A DNA stretch of 64,000 bases from Salvia splendens. Taxonomy: Eukaryota; Streptophyta; Magnoliopsida; Lamiales; Lamiaceae. Positions 38,531-49,564 of this stretch are shown piece by piece. The notes below the pieces were generated by a model that had not been told where the DNA came from, searched no databases, and saw only the letters and a program-made list of their open reading frames with translations. Made by a program: the position numbers and the translations under genes. The stretch is taken from the NCBI RefSeq assembly GCF_004379255.2, contig NC_056041.1, positions 14,725,559-14,789,558 of the forward strand. Reading direction: 5' to 3'. Positions within the stretch are counted from its first letter, which is position 1; each line of letters starts with the position of its first letter.

Positions 38531-38566
38531 TATACTCCATCTAATAATATTATTAGATGGAGTATA
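38531..38566. repeat. 36-bp perfect palindrome with half-copy nearby
   Basis: TATACTCCATCTAATAAT is followed directly by its exact complement, with no spacer. One arm recurs with its preceding bases at about 38611-38635. It sits where copy 1 of the duplication ends and could form a cruciform or mark a duplication or deletion breakpoint. Confidence 0.9.
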
Positions 38567-39515
38567 TCTTTCCTTCATCTATTTTTTTAAAAAAATTTGA
38601 TAACATCATTATACTCCATCTAATAATATTATTCACAAATATATAATAACAAAATTAAACCAATGAGAGAAAGTAATAAAAATAAAAACTACTCCAACGT
38701 AATGAAAACATGAGTAAGATCATGTATAAATAAGCAATTGAAATTAAGAGAGGAAACATGTTAGGCGTAATGGTTAACTAAGTACTCAAAATGATTTGGT
38801 ATTTATAAAGGTTTAAAGCTTTCCCCGGGAGTCAATTTCTCTCCATTGCACTATTAGCTAATGGCTTCACCCAATAACTTTTGCCTTTTAATTCAATAAA
38901 TGGTTATATTTATCTCCAGATAAAAAGAAAACCCAATACAATATTCCGTGTCTACACAAAAATATTAATGTTGGAGTAAATCTCCATAACCGGAAAAGTA
39001 AATTATAATGAATTCAATTATAATAATGTTGTAATAATATGCTTGCCATTGCTTTATTGTATATACCCAGATAATTAAATCATGTGTACTGATTGAAATG
39101 TTAGTGATGATATTTGGTAAATTGTAATTGAATTGATTATATCAACACATAAAATTCAAATACCAATGACAAATTAAAAGAGAAACTAGAAAAGTGATCA
39201 CGAGAAGAAAGTAAGAAAATTTTCTTCGACTCTTGGACTCTATGTGTCTCTTTCTCTCTCTCTCACACACACACATATGTGTGTCCGGAGTCTGAAAATT
39301 AAATACAGTTGATTGGGTTAGTTGCTTAGTTGTTGCATGAACATTCATGCATGCACATATTTCAGGTTCTAAAAAATCATGCAGGTTTTTTCTAGTTGTT
39401 TAATTACAAGTCATGGATTATGCGAGTGATTGTTGATTCGGTCTAATTAAGTAGAGCATAAATTTTGTGGTAATAAATCTGAGCTTGATTGTTCACCAGT
39501 TGTGTCGACGACAAG

Positions 39516-40640
39516 ATGAGCGCCTCTAGTTATAGGTTCATAAAATGCGTCACCGTCGGCGACGGAGGCGTTGGTAAAACTTGCTTGCTCATTTCCTACA
39601 CCACCAACACCTTTCCTACGGTTGAGTTCTTTCTCTCTGTCATATCCACGAAAATTAGTCTCATAATAAAAATGAAAATTTAGTCTTTATTTGTTTCATA
39701 AATAGGGTTACATCCCAACTGTGTTTGACAATTTTAGTGTGAATATGACGGTGGGTGGGAGCAGTGTTAATCTATCGCTGTGGGACTCTGCTGGTAAATT
39801 ACTTGTTCTTGATTTTATTTAGCAGTACTAATTTATTTGTAGAAAAATTTAGTCATTAATTGTGTTGAGCAGGTCAGGAGGATTACAATAGATTAAGACC
39901 AGTAAGCTACCATGGAGCTAATGTGTTTATACTTGTATTCTCTCTTATTTCCAAGACTAGTTATGACAGTGTCCACAACAAGGTCAATCTTCTTTAATTT
40001 AATTCTACTCAGTGTTATCTCTTTCTCACTTGTTGCTAACAGTTTTCCTGTTTTCAAATGCTCAGTGGAATTCTGAGTTGAGGCATTATATATGCTCCTA
40101 AAGTTCCGATAATTCTTGTGGGATCAAAGACTGGTTAGGATCTCCTTTCATCACATCATACTCTTGTTTTTGTGGTTGAGTAGAAATAGTGATATCTAAT
40201 TTATTTTCAGATCTTCGCTTCGAGAGGATAAACAATTCTTTGTGGACCGGTACCCATCTCAGCTGCAGAGGTATATATGCTTCTTGTTTACTTGGTTATA
40301 TCCGGTTTATAATTAAGCGATGATGACCGTTGATGTATCAGTTTACTTTGAAGGGAGAGGAGCTCAAGAAAATGATTGGAGCATCTGCTTACATTGAATG
40401 TAGTTCCAAGACACAACAGGTGTGATCAAGTGTTACTTGGAGCTACACATTTATCTTCATTTGCCATTTCAACACGTTGTCAACGTCCATTATATATCGA
40501 CTCTATTCTCATTCTTCTGTCTCCAAATATTGCAGAATGTGAAGGCCGTCTTTGATGAAGCTATCAAGGTCATTTTGCAGCAACCAAAACATGGGAAGAA
40601 AAAGAAGAGAAAGGGCCAACAAAACTGCAGCATACTGTGA
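39516..40640 (+). pseudogene. ROP/RAC GTPase, downstream copy, frameshifted
   Basis: Exons 39516-39620, 39706-39793, 39873-39982, 40066-40133, 40211-40270, about 40355-40419 and 40536-40640. The first three are open: [22 protein letters not shown] with a near-normal P-loop, the effector region [17 protein letters not shown] (usually WDTAG) and [17 protein letters not shown]. In exon four an extra ATAT after CAT TAT shifts the frame and brings TAA at 40099-40101. Exon five has a 5-bp repeat of CTTCG and lacks codons of the usual HPGA segment. The last two exons are well kept, including [15 protein letters not shown], a poly-Lys stretch and CSIL, the geranylgeranylation motif of type-I ROPs. 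It decayed recently; at best a truncated G1-G3 fragment is possible. Confidence 0.85.
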
Positions 40641-41850
40641 TTAATACTTACGGGACTCCAATATGATGAGGAATGATAGTGATGATGGTGAGTGAGAGAG
40701 AGATTAGCTTGCCATGTTGCTTAGTTTCCTCTTGAATTCATTTTTAGGTGATACAAGGGAATCTGCAATGAGATGACGCTCTCCGTTCAAAAACTTCCAC
40801 CACGTCGTCATTTTTCTCCTTTTTTTTCTCTCATGCCCCCAACTTCCATAATGGACGCTTTCTTCCCACAGAACAAAAATTTGCACTATTCATTGTTTTA
40901 CTTTTAAAATTAAAATACGAGAGAATATATAACACAAAAGTACTTCATAGGAGTATATAATAAAGTAAAATTATAAATCCTAAATGTTAAAATAACAAAT
41001 ACTAAAAAAATCTATGAATCATGTTGTTCGATCTTCTTAATGAGTACGCAGATCATGAGGTTGTGCATTTAAAGTTGATCCGAGGTCACCTCCGACGTAT
41101 CCTTGACCACCAGATGTTCCATATGTTGGAGGTTCACATTTGTCAAGAGCCATGGACTATCAAGAGATGGTAGGGTCTAGGGTTTAGGGTTTAGCCTCAA
41201 ATCCACCACTAAATTCCGGGCTCCTCTGGAGAAGTTGTCAGACATCTAAGTACTAGAAGGCTTTCTTCTCCTCAGTGAAGAAGACCCCATTCGCCTTCTT
41301 GGCAATGTGGCCAAGCTGTGTCCGACCACATCTTTTGGGCGTTAGCGTAGAGGCCACCCCACCTTTGCACGTCCTTCTGAACCCGCGATCAATGCTTTCG
41401 GATTCGTGGGCATACTCAATAATCCAGTCCCAGAATATCTGGAACTTCTAGTTGTTTCCGATGACGGAGTCCTTGGAAACATCGATGAAGCACCTCACCA
41501 ACACTATCATTTCTTTGGGGGTATACCTCTCCGGAGGTATAGCCCGACTACCCGTGTGGGTTGGCCTGAACCCGAACGGATTAACCCAAACCTAATAATA
41601 ATAAAAATTATAAATGTAATCATGTTTATTATACTAGTAGATTACTTATTGTTGTTATTAATATGTTATCAATTAATAACTTATTATGAAAAATCTGATG
41701 TTATATTAAAATTATGAATCATAATAATAATACAGTAATGTAATACTACTCTTGAGTAATATCTTACTAAATGAATCTTAATTTGATTCTAAAATTATTT
41801 TATTAATTAAAAATCTAATAAAAAATTTACCTCATTATTATGCCAATTAG
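40641..41850. other. Intergenic DNA with Harbinger relic
   Basis: The first 400 bp look like 3' flank of the ROP copy. 41040-41575 is relatively GC-rich and is the decayed Harbinger ORF1 noted separately. Two TTTAGGG units near 41190 are chance. Confidence 0.5.
41040..41575 (-). pseudogene. Decayed Harbinger/Pong ORF1 (Myb/SANT-like) relic
   Basis: On minus from about 41548 the sequence reads YTPKEMIVLVRCFIDVSKDS followed by VIGNN. This matches the start of the SANT-like region of Harbinger/Pong ORF1 proteins (Y-T-x-E-E-D ... L-V ... V-S-x-D-x-V-x-G-N-N). It then runs into a stop, and later blocks such as ANGVFFTEEKKAF lie in shifted frames. The higher GC content than the surroundings fits a transposon-derived insertion. 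No end repeats identified. Confidence 0.6.
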
Positions 41851-42036
41851 TAGGGGTGAGCAAAAAAACCGGAAACCGAATATCCGAACCGATCCAAACC
41901 GAAATTTTGAAATTTGGTTCGGTTTTTTCGGTTTTAAAAATAAAAAAATTTCGGTTTTTCGGTTCGGTTTGGTTCAAGCGAAGAAAAAAACCGAAAAACC
42001 GAATTATATATATTCTATTAATTTAATATATTATAT

Positions 42037-42072
<36 letters not shown>

Positions 42073-42408
42073 TCTTTTAATATATTCTACTATATAATAT
42101 ATATTATATGTATTATTAATTTTATATTATATATAAATATTCTATTAGTATATATAAAATAAAATAAAATACACATATATAAATATATATTTATATTATT
42201 ATTTTTTTCAGGTTTTTCGGGTTTTTTTCGGGTTTTTCGGTTTTGTTCGGGTTTTTTCGGTTTTTTAAGTTCGGTTTTCGGTTTTTCGGTTTCGGTTTTT
42301 CGGTTTTTTCGGGTTCAGTTCGGTTTGGATTTTGAACTAAATTCGGTTTTTTCGGGTTTGGTTCGGTTTTGGTAAAAAACTGAACCGAAACCCGAATGCA
42401 CACCCCTA
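41851..42408. mobile_element. hAT-type MITE filled with TTTTTCGG/CCGAAAAA array
   Basis: Starts TAGGGGTGAGC and ends GCACACCCCTA, an inverted repeat, with the 8-bp duplication CCAATTAG at 41843-41850 and 42409-42416. The left arm (to about 42005) is built of CCGAAACCGAA and TTCGGTTT words, the right arm (42208-42400) of TTTTTCGGGTTTT words, and the centre is a TA-rich tract. Open frames in it are repeat artefacts. Same terminal octamer and duplication size as 1043-1514 and 21125-21787. Confidence 0.93.
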
Positions 42409-42683
42409 CCAATTAGTCAAATTATTACTGTGATAATATTCTAAATATTTCCAAACACTACAAGATAAATAATCTATCAAATCATATTTCGAAAAATCAT
42501 AATCTTTAATAACATTAATTTCTTGAAATATTTTCACGGAATCATCAATTTTTACTGTAAATAAGACATAACAAGCCAAATAAATATCCATCTAATGTGG
42601 ATAGCCCATAAAGGAATATGCGAAAATATTTTTCAAGATTATTCGATGAATCGTGACTCAGATCAAACACCATCAAATGTTAA

Positions 42684-43000
42684 TGTTGTGACAAATAGGG
42701 TAATTATGTAATCGACAAACGAAAGAACGTAAATAGACACAGAATTTACATGGTTCACCAACGTTGTGTTGGCTATATCCACGGGCAAGAACGAAGAACT
42801 AATTGGATTATGACTGCGGTTACAGATACATAGTTATTGTGCCATACTTCTATATAAATAGGTACAAGAGACGAATTGGGCCTAATACAACAATTAAGGC
42901 CCAAAACAGAAACATATCATAGCGTCAGGCCGGGGGCGTCTCCGCCCCCCAGACCCCATTTAACTAGCAGCAAACAGTAATGATTCAAGGCATCCTAACA
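42684..43000. mobile_element. Solo LTR, Copia-like
   Basis: Begins TGTTGTGAC and ends CATCCTAACA, that is TG...CA with the inverted TGTT/AACA. It is flanked by the 5-bp duplication GTTAA at 42679-42683 and 43001-43005. It carries a TATA-like CTATATAAATAGG at about 42851 and is 317 bp long. No internal retrotransposon genes adjoin it, so it is the product of recombination between two LTRs. The words AGAATTTACATGGTTCACCAA resemble known plant Copia LTRs; that class call is inference. Confidence 0.88.
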
Positions 43001-43005
43001 GTTAA

Positions 43006-45567
43006 TAAAATTATTATATCAATTTATAACAATATTTACATGATTTCTATATTGTTCATAAACAAAATAATTACAAATGAGCTTTACGATTGAAGTGGGA
43101 TAAAAATCACTTTTGAAGGCATAGCTGATAGCACGCACATAGTGTCGGTGAGATTGTGCGTGTGATTCATGATAGAAAAAATACATCTTACCAAATAAAG
43201 CATTGATAGCGATATATGTCACTATCCTTGTTTGGGGAAAATATTGTTTCATCATAAGATAATGTTTTTAGTAAATTCACATAAAATCTTTAGATGATAT
43301 TTATTCAAAAAACGGTTAGTGACTCAATTAATTCAATCACAACCACTACACTAAATAATTTATTGATTTTTTTATATGCTTGTCGGGCCTTGATATATTT
43401 CAAATCTCTTACTCATACAGACAGTCATACTGCTTAATTATTAACGAAAGCTTAATTATTCATTTCGTGTTGTTTATATGACAAATATAGTACGTAGGAG
43501 TACTAATTAAGGGAAAATCTGAACAAAAAACAACAACTCGCACAATTTTTGACTAAGATAAGATGTTAATGTATTTTACTATTTTTGACTAAGATAACTA
43601 GATAAGATAGTTATTAATTTACCATTTTCCAGTCAAAGATGAGGTGTAGACGTGAAACATAATGCAGTTGAAATTTATTTACCATTATAATGATCTTGAT
43701 AGTACTAGTACTTTTTAGTCTTTGACCCATAATAATTATTGTGTTTTTTATCAAATTTTTATTTGTGTAGTAGACAGATTCCTAATGATTTAGAATATTA
43801 CAAAAACTTGAAATTTAATAGTCTAAAATATCTCATTGTTGGCCTTAAAATAGTTTATATGTATCTTTCATAATTCATAAAAAATAAGCTTCTAGTACCT
43901 TCATTTTAAAAATATAAAGTAGAGCTAATTAATAGCTATCGCATAAACTCAACTTTATTAGCAAGAATATTTAAAGTAAAATCAGTGGGAATCTTGAGGA
44001 TCATAAACATAAAGTATATTAGCTATCACTAAAGTATTTTATTTTTCATAAAAATATTAAGGCACAAAAAATTCTTTCCAAATAATTTATTTGATACCGT
44101 CGAATTCTAGTTGAAAGAAAAAACAAGCTAGTTAGTAGAGTTGGATGGCTGATAAGTTATGACATAGAGATCACTCAATTCGAATTTTACCAATTCTTAA
44201 AGTCGAATATTGCAATTAAAAAATAAAAAAAATGTCAAAACCATAAGTTTCTCTTTTACTTAGAAAAAATCAGTATTTAATTTATTCACAAAAAGTTGTA
44301 TAGTATGATGGATGTTACACATATTCAAGAATATATTTACATTTATTTGATGATTTCTAAACTTGTAGTAGCACAAAACTCCCTATCACATTTAAAAAAA
44401 TATGTCCATTCATAAGTGGCCTATCACAATATTTTTTGAGGAAAACCGAGTCTATTTGAGTTAGTTATTTTGAGGGAAACCGAGTCTATCACAATTAATT
44501 TTGTCTAACTGTATCCTTAATTTTGAGGGAAGCCGACTCTATCTCAATTCGCATATTCAAAACCAATCTAATAAACTCGACTTAATACTAATCGTGAGTA
44601 TTTCTTAGTAAAATAAAAATAAAAATAAAAATCCTAAATTTCATTTTAATCATATAAAACACACACGAAGTTGACCGTTGGGACTGTATAGTAAATGCAA
44701 AATTAAGAGAAGGGCAGTGCCGTCTTTTCGCTCGAAGCGGACAAACCCATCCCCATTCCCCGTTCATGCACTTACGCCGTTAGTGTACCGTTGAAGCAAC
44801 CGTTAACCCGCGATAGCCGGTTGTGAGCCCCCCGCCTCATTTGTCGGTCGTTATCCGATGACCGGATATCGTGGGTTTCCCGCGAATTATTGGTTTCCCT
44901 TTTCAATGACTTGCCGTAATTAAACACTAACATTTCTAATTTTATTGGGACTTCTCTCTCATCACGGACAATTTCTTCCATGCAGCCTTTGTTTCTCCAG
45001 TAAAATATTGAAATTCGGATGAAGCCAAATTGATCGTTTACGTTTCAATTAAAGCAGCCCTGCGTTTGAATTTTAAAATATTGTATGTTAGCTGAGAGTT
45101 GGTAAGCACAGGATCATCGGTGGCGCTATTTTGTTGATTTAAAATGTTTGATGGCTTTGAACGGAAGGGAATATTCAAAAAAAATTAGGTAGGCTTCCAT
45201 TGTCGCATTATATTCTTATTGTTTCGGGAAAATTCAACGTGCATTTTTTGGATTTTTTTTTTGCTGATTAGTACGCCATGATGAATATTTTAATTATTAT
45301 TGATATTATATCATGTGGTGGAAGCAGAGGGGATTTGATTAATAGAGGTGCCTGCTTTTGAACTGGAGGTTGGATTTTGTGATTTGTTTTATCTGAATCG
45401 GAAATGGTGATATAAATCAAGAGGAATTTTGGAATTCAAGGAGTTGGCAGCGCCTTTTCTTCGGAAGCAATACATATTTGCTGCGGCGGTTGAAGTTACT
45501 GCAATTTGCACTCAATTAGGTGTTCAATGTTTCTGGCATAGATTTAGGAGTGATCAGGTTTCTGCAG
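43006..45567. other. Intergenic DNA and presumed promoter/5' exon region of the kinase gene
   Basis: Mostly AT-rich with no gene. At 44434-44548 a short word, GAGG(G/A)AA(A/G)CCGA(G/C)TCTAT, occurs three times as a loose minisatellite. 44700-44990 is more GC-rich and may hold the kinase promoter or 5' UTR. I could not identify the first coding exon of the kinase; one possible ATG-bearing exon is 45282-45352, ending in AGAG before GTGCC. Confidence 0.45.
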
Positions 45568-48500
45568 AAACACGCAATTTTTAGCTTAAATGCACATGTG
45601 AAAGTTGAGAGGTTGGATTTGGGGAGGAAGAAATTGATTGTGGGGATAAGATTAGATGGCTATGCTAAAGAGTTGCTAGATTGGACTGTGGTTAAAGTAG
45701 CCGGTCCAGGCGACTCGGTTGTGGCGATTCATGTTTGCAGGAATTCAGGTGCTATGTTACTAAAGTTTTGAATTCTTCAGCTGTTTGTACAATGTGAAAA
45801 TGTTGAGATTTTTATTTTATGTTTTAGTTTGTGATGAATTGAGGTATATTGGCTGCAGGTTGCATTCCGAAGGAGAAAGTGTTGTTGGATGGTTACTTGA
45901 AGACTATGAAGGCCTATGCAACAAAAAGCAGGTTAGTTTCACCTTTCCTAACTCGGTTGTGATGATAATGCTGAATGGCAGAGTGAATTAATATTGGTGG
46001 GGTGTTTCAGGTTTCTCTTAGTGCTAAAGTCTTGAAAGGGAACTCAACCAGAAAAGCTCTAGTGAGAGAGGCGAAGACTCATGGTGCATCGACTGTTATT
46101 GTGGGATTAACGAGGCTTAGCGCATTGGGGTAAGAGTATTGAGGTCCTTCAGTTCCTCTGTATTTGGAAATTTATGTTGGTTTTTTTATTGAGATATCGA
46201 TAGCATCTGTGTTTAGGGGATGAGCTTCAATCGCTAGGTATTGTGCAAGGCAACTGCCTCCCACTACTGAGGTTATAGCGATTCACAACGGCAAGGTTGT
46301 CTTCAGCAGGTGCTCGAAACTTTTATTAGAAGGTGTGGTGTTATTTCTGCGAAAAAGAAAAGAAATATGTTAATTAGATGTATGTCTAGATGGCTAAGCT
46401 GTGATCTCTTGTGATTGCAGGCGTGGGTTTAGACTCAAAGACGAGTGCTTATGGCAATGACAGCATGTCAACCAAAGACACTTTTTCGGAGTTTGGAGAG
46501 TCTGAGATATCAAGCATTGATGCAAAAGATGGAAACATGAGCTTGCGAGATGATGCCATGAGCCCTATTGGGAGGCTTCAACGAGGCTCTATAAGCTCCA
46601 TTTTTTTCCATGCTGAAGAGTTCGCCAAGCAGAGTCCGGGTTGGCCTCTACTTCAGGCAGAAAACTCAAGAGATGATGCTGTGAGTCCTATTGGGAGGCT
46701 TAAACGAGGCTCTTTAAGCTCGATTTCTCTCCCAGCAGAAGATTTCACCAAGCAGAGGCCGGGTTGGCCTCTACTTCAGACAGCAAACTCAGGAGATGAT
46801 GCTGTGAGCCCTATTGGGAGGCTGAAACGAGTCTCCTTAAGCTCGATTTCTCTCCCTGCAGAAGACTTTACTAAGCAGAGGCCCGGTTGGCCTCTACTTC
46901 AGACAGCTTGTTTGGTGACTCAACTTGGCGTGGAAGCAAGAAAGATGTCGGTTGTTCAATGGGTGATGACCCTGCCAAGCCGGCCACTCTCTGATGCCTC
47001 ATCTCAGTCCAGCTCGCCTGTGAGCTGCCAGACCGATGATTCTATTGAAGGAGAGAGTGAGAAGGCGGCTCAGATGACTTGTTTCTGCAAGGAAACCAGT
47101 CTTCTCGAGCTTCCTAAGGATTTGGAACTCATACTGATGAGAAATCCGGCAGGTTGCACAGTTCTCAGCCTCGATTATCTGAAGATGTCGACTTCAGATT
47201 TCTCCTCTGGTAACTCTTTCAAACATGAAGTATTGTTTTTGTTTAGCTGTATAAACTGAGATCCTTTTATCAGCATCCCCCTTAACTAACACAAAATGGT
47301 ATAGGAAATCTTATCGGGAGAGGAGGCTGCAACTCGGTGTTCAAGGGAGTTTTTCCTCAAGGAAAATCAGTAGCTGTGAAGATCATGGAGTCTTCCAAAG
47401 AAGCGTGGAAGGATTTTATTCAAGAAGTCGACATAATGACCACGTTGAAGCACACAAAAATTGCGCCTCTACTTGGGGTCTGCGTGGAAGATAATGCTTT
47501 GATCTCCGTTTATGATCTGATGCCCCGAGGAAACCTTGAAGAAAATCTACACGGTGAGTGTTTCACAAGTTCTTGAATTTTAAACTTCATGCCAAACTGT
47601 CACTGCATCACCTCAGGTTGAGTTGTTTCTTGAAGCAGGTAGCATTAAGGAAAAATCTGTGTTGTTGACATGGGAAACGAGATACCGGATAGCTATTGGG
47701 ATTGCTGAAGCCTTAAACTACATACACAACGAATGCCCTAGGCCCGTCATTCATAGAGATATCAAATCTTCAAATATTCTCCTAACTGATGAGTTAGAAC
47801 CGCAGGTAGGTTCATTAGGTCCAAAACTGGCCTAACAGTCACAATGCAACTAGATCATATTCTCAAAATCATCGATCACATGGTTACTGACTCAGCTTCC
47901 GTTGTTTCCTTGTCAGTTATCCGACTTTGGCTTGGCGACTTGGGGGCCCACAATGTCATCCTATTTGATGGACAGCGATGTAGTTGGAACGTTTGGGTAC
48001 CTAGCTCCGGAGTACTTCATGTATGGCAAAGTTAGTGACAAGATTGATGTGTTTGCTTTCGGTGTTGTTCTGCTTGAACTGCTCTCCGGGAGGAAACCTA
48101 TTAGTTTGGAGACTACAAAGAGTCAAGAAAGCTTGGTCATGTGGGTAAGAATCATTGATTTTGAACTAAAACACTCATGTTTCATTGTAGTTTTTGTAAG
48201 ATCAGTTGAAAAACTAACAAAACATAAGCATGTGAACCAAATCCAGTTTTGTTGCAGTTTTGTACTAGTAATTATTGAAACTTTGTTTATGTGTTAAGGC
48301 AAAACCTAAGCTAGAGAGCAAGGACTTGCAGAGTATATTGGATCAAAATTTGGAAAACATTGATGAGGATCAGATGCAAAGGATGGCTCTTGCTGCGTCT
48401 CTATGCCTGACTCAATCATCACGTCTTCGCCCCAAAATGCACCAGGTAACGAAGATGAGGTTGGACGCGAACTTGATGTGACGAGCTTCGTTTTTTCTGC

Positions 48501-48784
48501 TATACTAATTCAGCATCTGTGTATGAATGCAGATACTTAGTATACTAAGAGGGGAGGAGTATTTGGTTGGAGTTAGGCCAAAATGTGGTGATGATGATGA
48601 AGAAAATGAGGACGAGAACGACGATGAAGTGTATCCAGATTCAAGAGCAGAGTCACATATGAGCCTTGCATTTCTTGATATAAAGGAGAACTCGACATCA
48701 TTCAGCAGCATTGATCAAAGCAGCCCTCTCTCTGTTGAAGAGTATTTGAAGAAGAGATGGAGTAGATCATTAAGTATGGATTAA
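45568..48784 (+). CDS. USP-domain receptor-like cytoplasmic kinase (RLCK VI type), 5' end unresolved
   Basis: Exons read: about 45568-45748, 45828-45931, 46011-46129, 46238-46332, 46421-47209, 47305-47553, 47639-47805, 47917-48144, 48299-48445 and 48533-48784. The N-terminus is a universal-stress-protein-like domain ([54 protein letters not shown]). Next is a Ser-rich linker with a triplicated GWPLLQ unit, then a complete protein kinase: [11 protein letters not shown] loop, VAVK lysine, [22 protein letters not shown] and LAPEY. The tail is acidic and ends SRSLSMD. No signal peptide or membrane segment is seen. The family phosphorylates Ser/Thr in the cytoplasm; some relatives act with ROPs. 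There is no in-frame ATG in the first piece. Three junctions in the USP part are out of frame at the splice sites nearest to the family pattern and need the alternatives used here. Confidence 0.85.
46549..46908 (+). repeat. 123-bp coding tandem repeat, three copies, in kinase linker
   Basis: Units start at 46549, 46672 and 46795, exactly 123 bp apart, and encode 41-residue copies. Each runs from DDA(M/V)SPIGRL through a SxSSI core and a F(A/T)KQxPGWPLLQ end. Copies 2 and 3 are closest, so the last duplication is recent. From memory the family carries the GWPLL motif once between the USP and kinase domains. Confidence 0.93.
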
Positions 48785-49480
48785 TTTTGGCAAAGATTTG
48801 TTGTTGTGTTTTTTTTTAATTGGGAGGGGGAGGGGGGTGGAGGAGGAGGCATGCACCCCAAAAATAATGAGGTGGGTTGGTTTCCAGTTTCACTCAACAT
48901 GATTTTTTTCTTTTTTTTGGTGGTAATTTGTTAGAGAAAGGAAAAAAATCCCTCAATTGTAGGGTGGTGTTTTGAAAAGGATTGTGCTTGAATATTATAA
49001 AGTGCATTGAATTATACAAATTGTTAATATCAATATAAACCACTCCATATCAATAAAAAATTAGATCCTTTTATTGATGGCTTTAAAAAAGAACAATTTT
49101 AGCGGGCAATTTTACATGGAAGAGAATCAAGAGATATTGGCATCTAAATTTTCCAGTGTTTCCTAATTTCACTAGACTTTGTTTTTTTAGTAGGGATTTG
49201 GGAACTTTGGGATTGAAATTGGGGATACCTCTCAAATAACATCAACACGACCCATTATTGGGCTGGAAATTTATTGGGTCATTGAGTTGATAGATTTGGG
49301 CTTGGGCTTGGGCTATTTTAAGAGAAAACAAAAACTTGGCTTATGCAAAGATTAGTAGATGTGATGTGATAGTTGAATCCTCTCCTTCTAATGATTTTTC
49401 TTTAATTGAACTTTGACATAATTGCACCCTATTTTCTTTATCATTGGTAGTCAGTCGCTTTCACAGAAATACAAAGATGG

Positions 49481-49564
<84 letters not shown>

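Larger units (their letters stand above)
36323..40420 (+). repeat. Tandem segmental duplication carrying two ROP-like genes
   Basis: The block 36323 to 38505 is repeated at 38910 to 40420, about 2.6 kb apart, in the same orientation. Similarity starts about 600 bp upstream of the coding part in both (shared ACAAAAATAT and GTTGGAGTAAAT, then GAAAAGTAAATTATAATGAA) and runs through exons and introns. Copy 1 is longer because of extra DNA (a TA run, an exon insertion of about 320 bp and a SINE-like block) and lacks the last exon that copy 2 retains. Confidence 0.85.

Noticed and set aside
41187..41205. Telomere-like TTTAGGG words
   Set aside because: Only about two units, so not an interstitial telomeric array.
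41840..42412. Open frames on both strands with Lys/Asn/Pro repeats
   Set aside because: Products of the TTTTTCGG array within the third hAT MITE.
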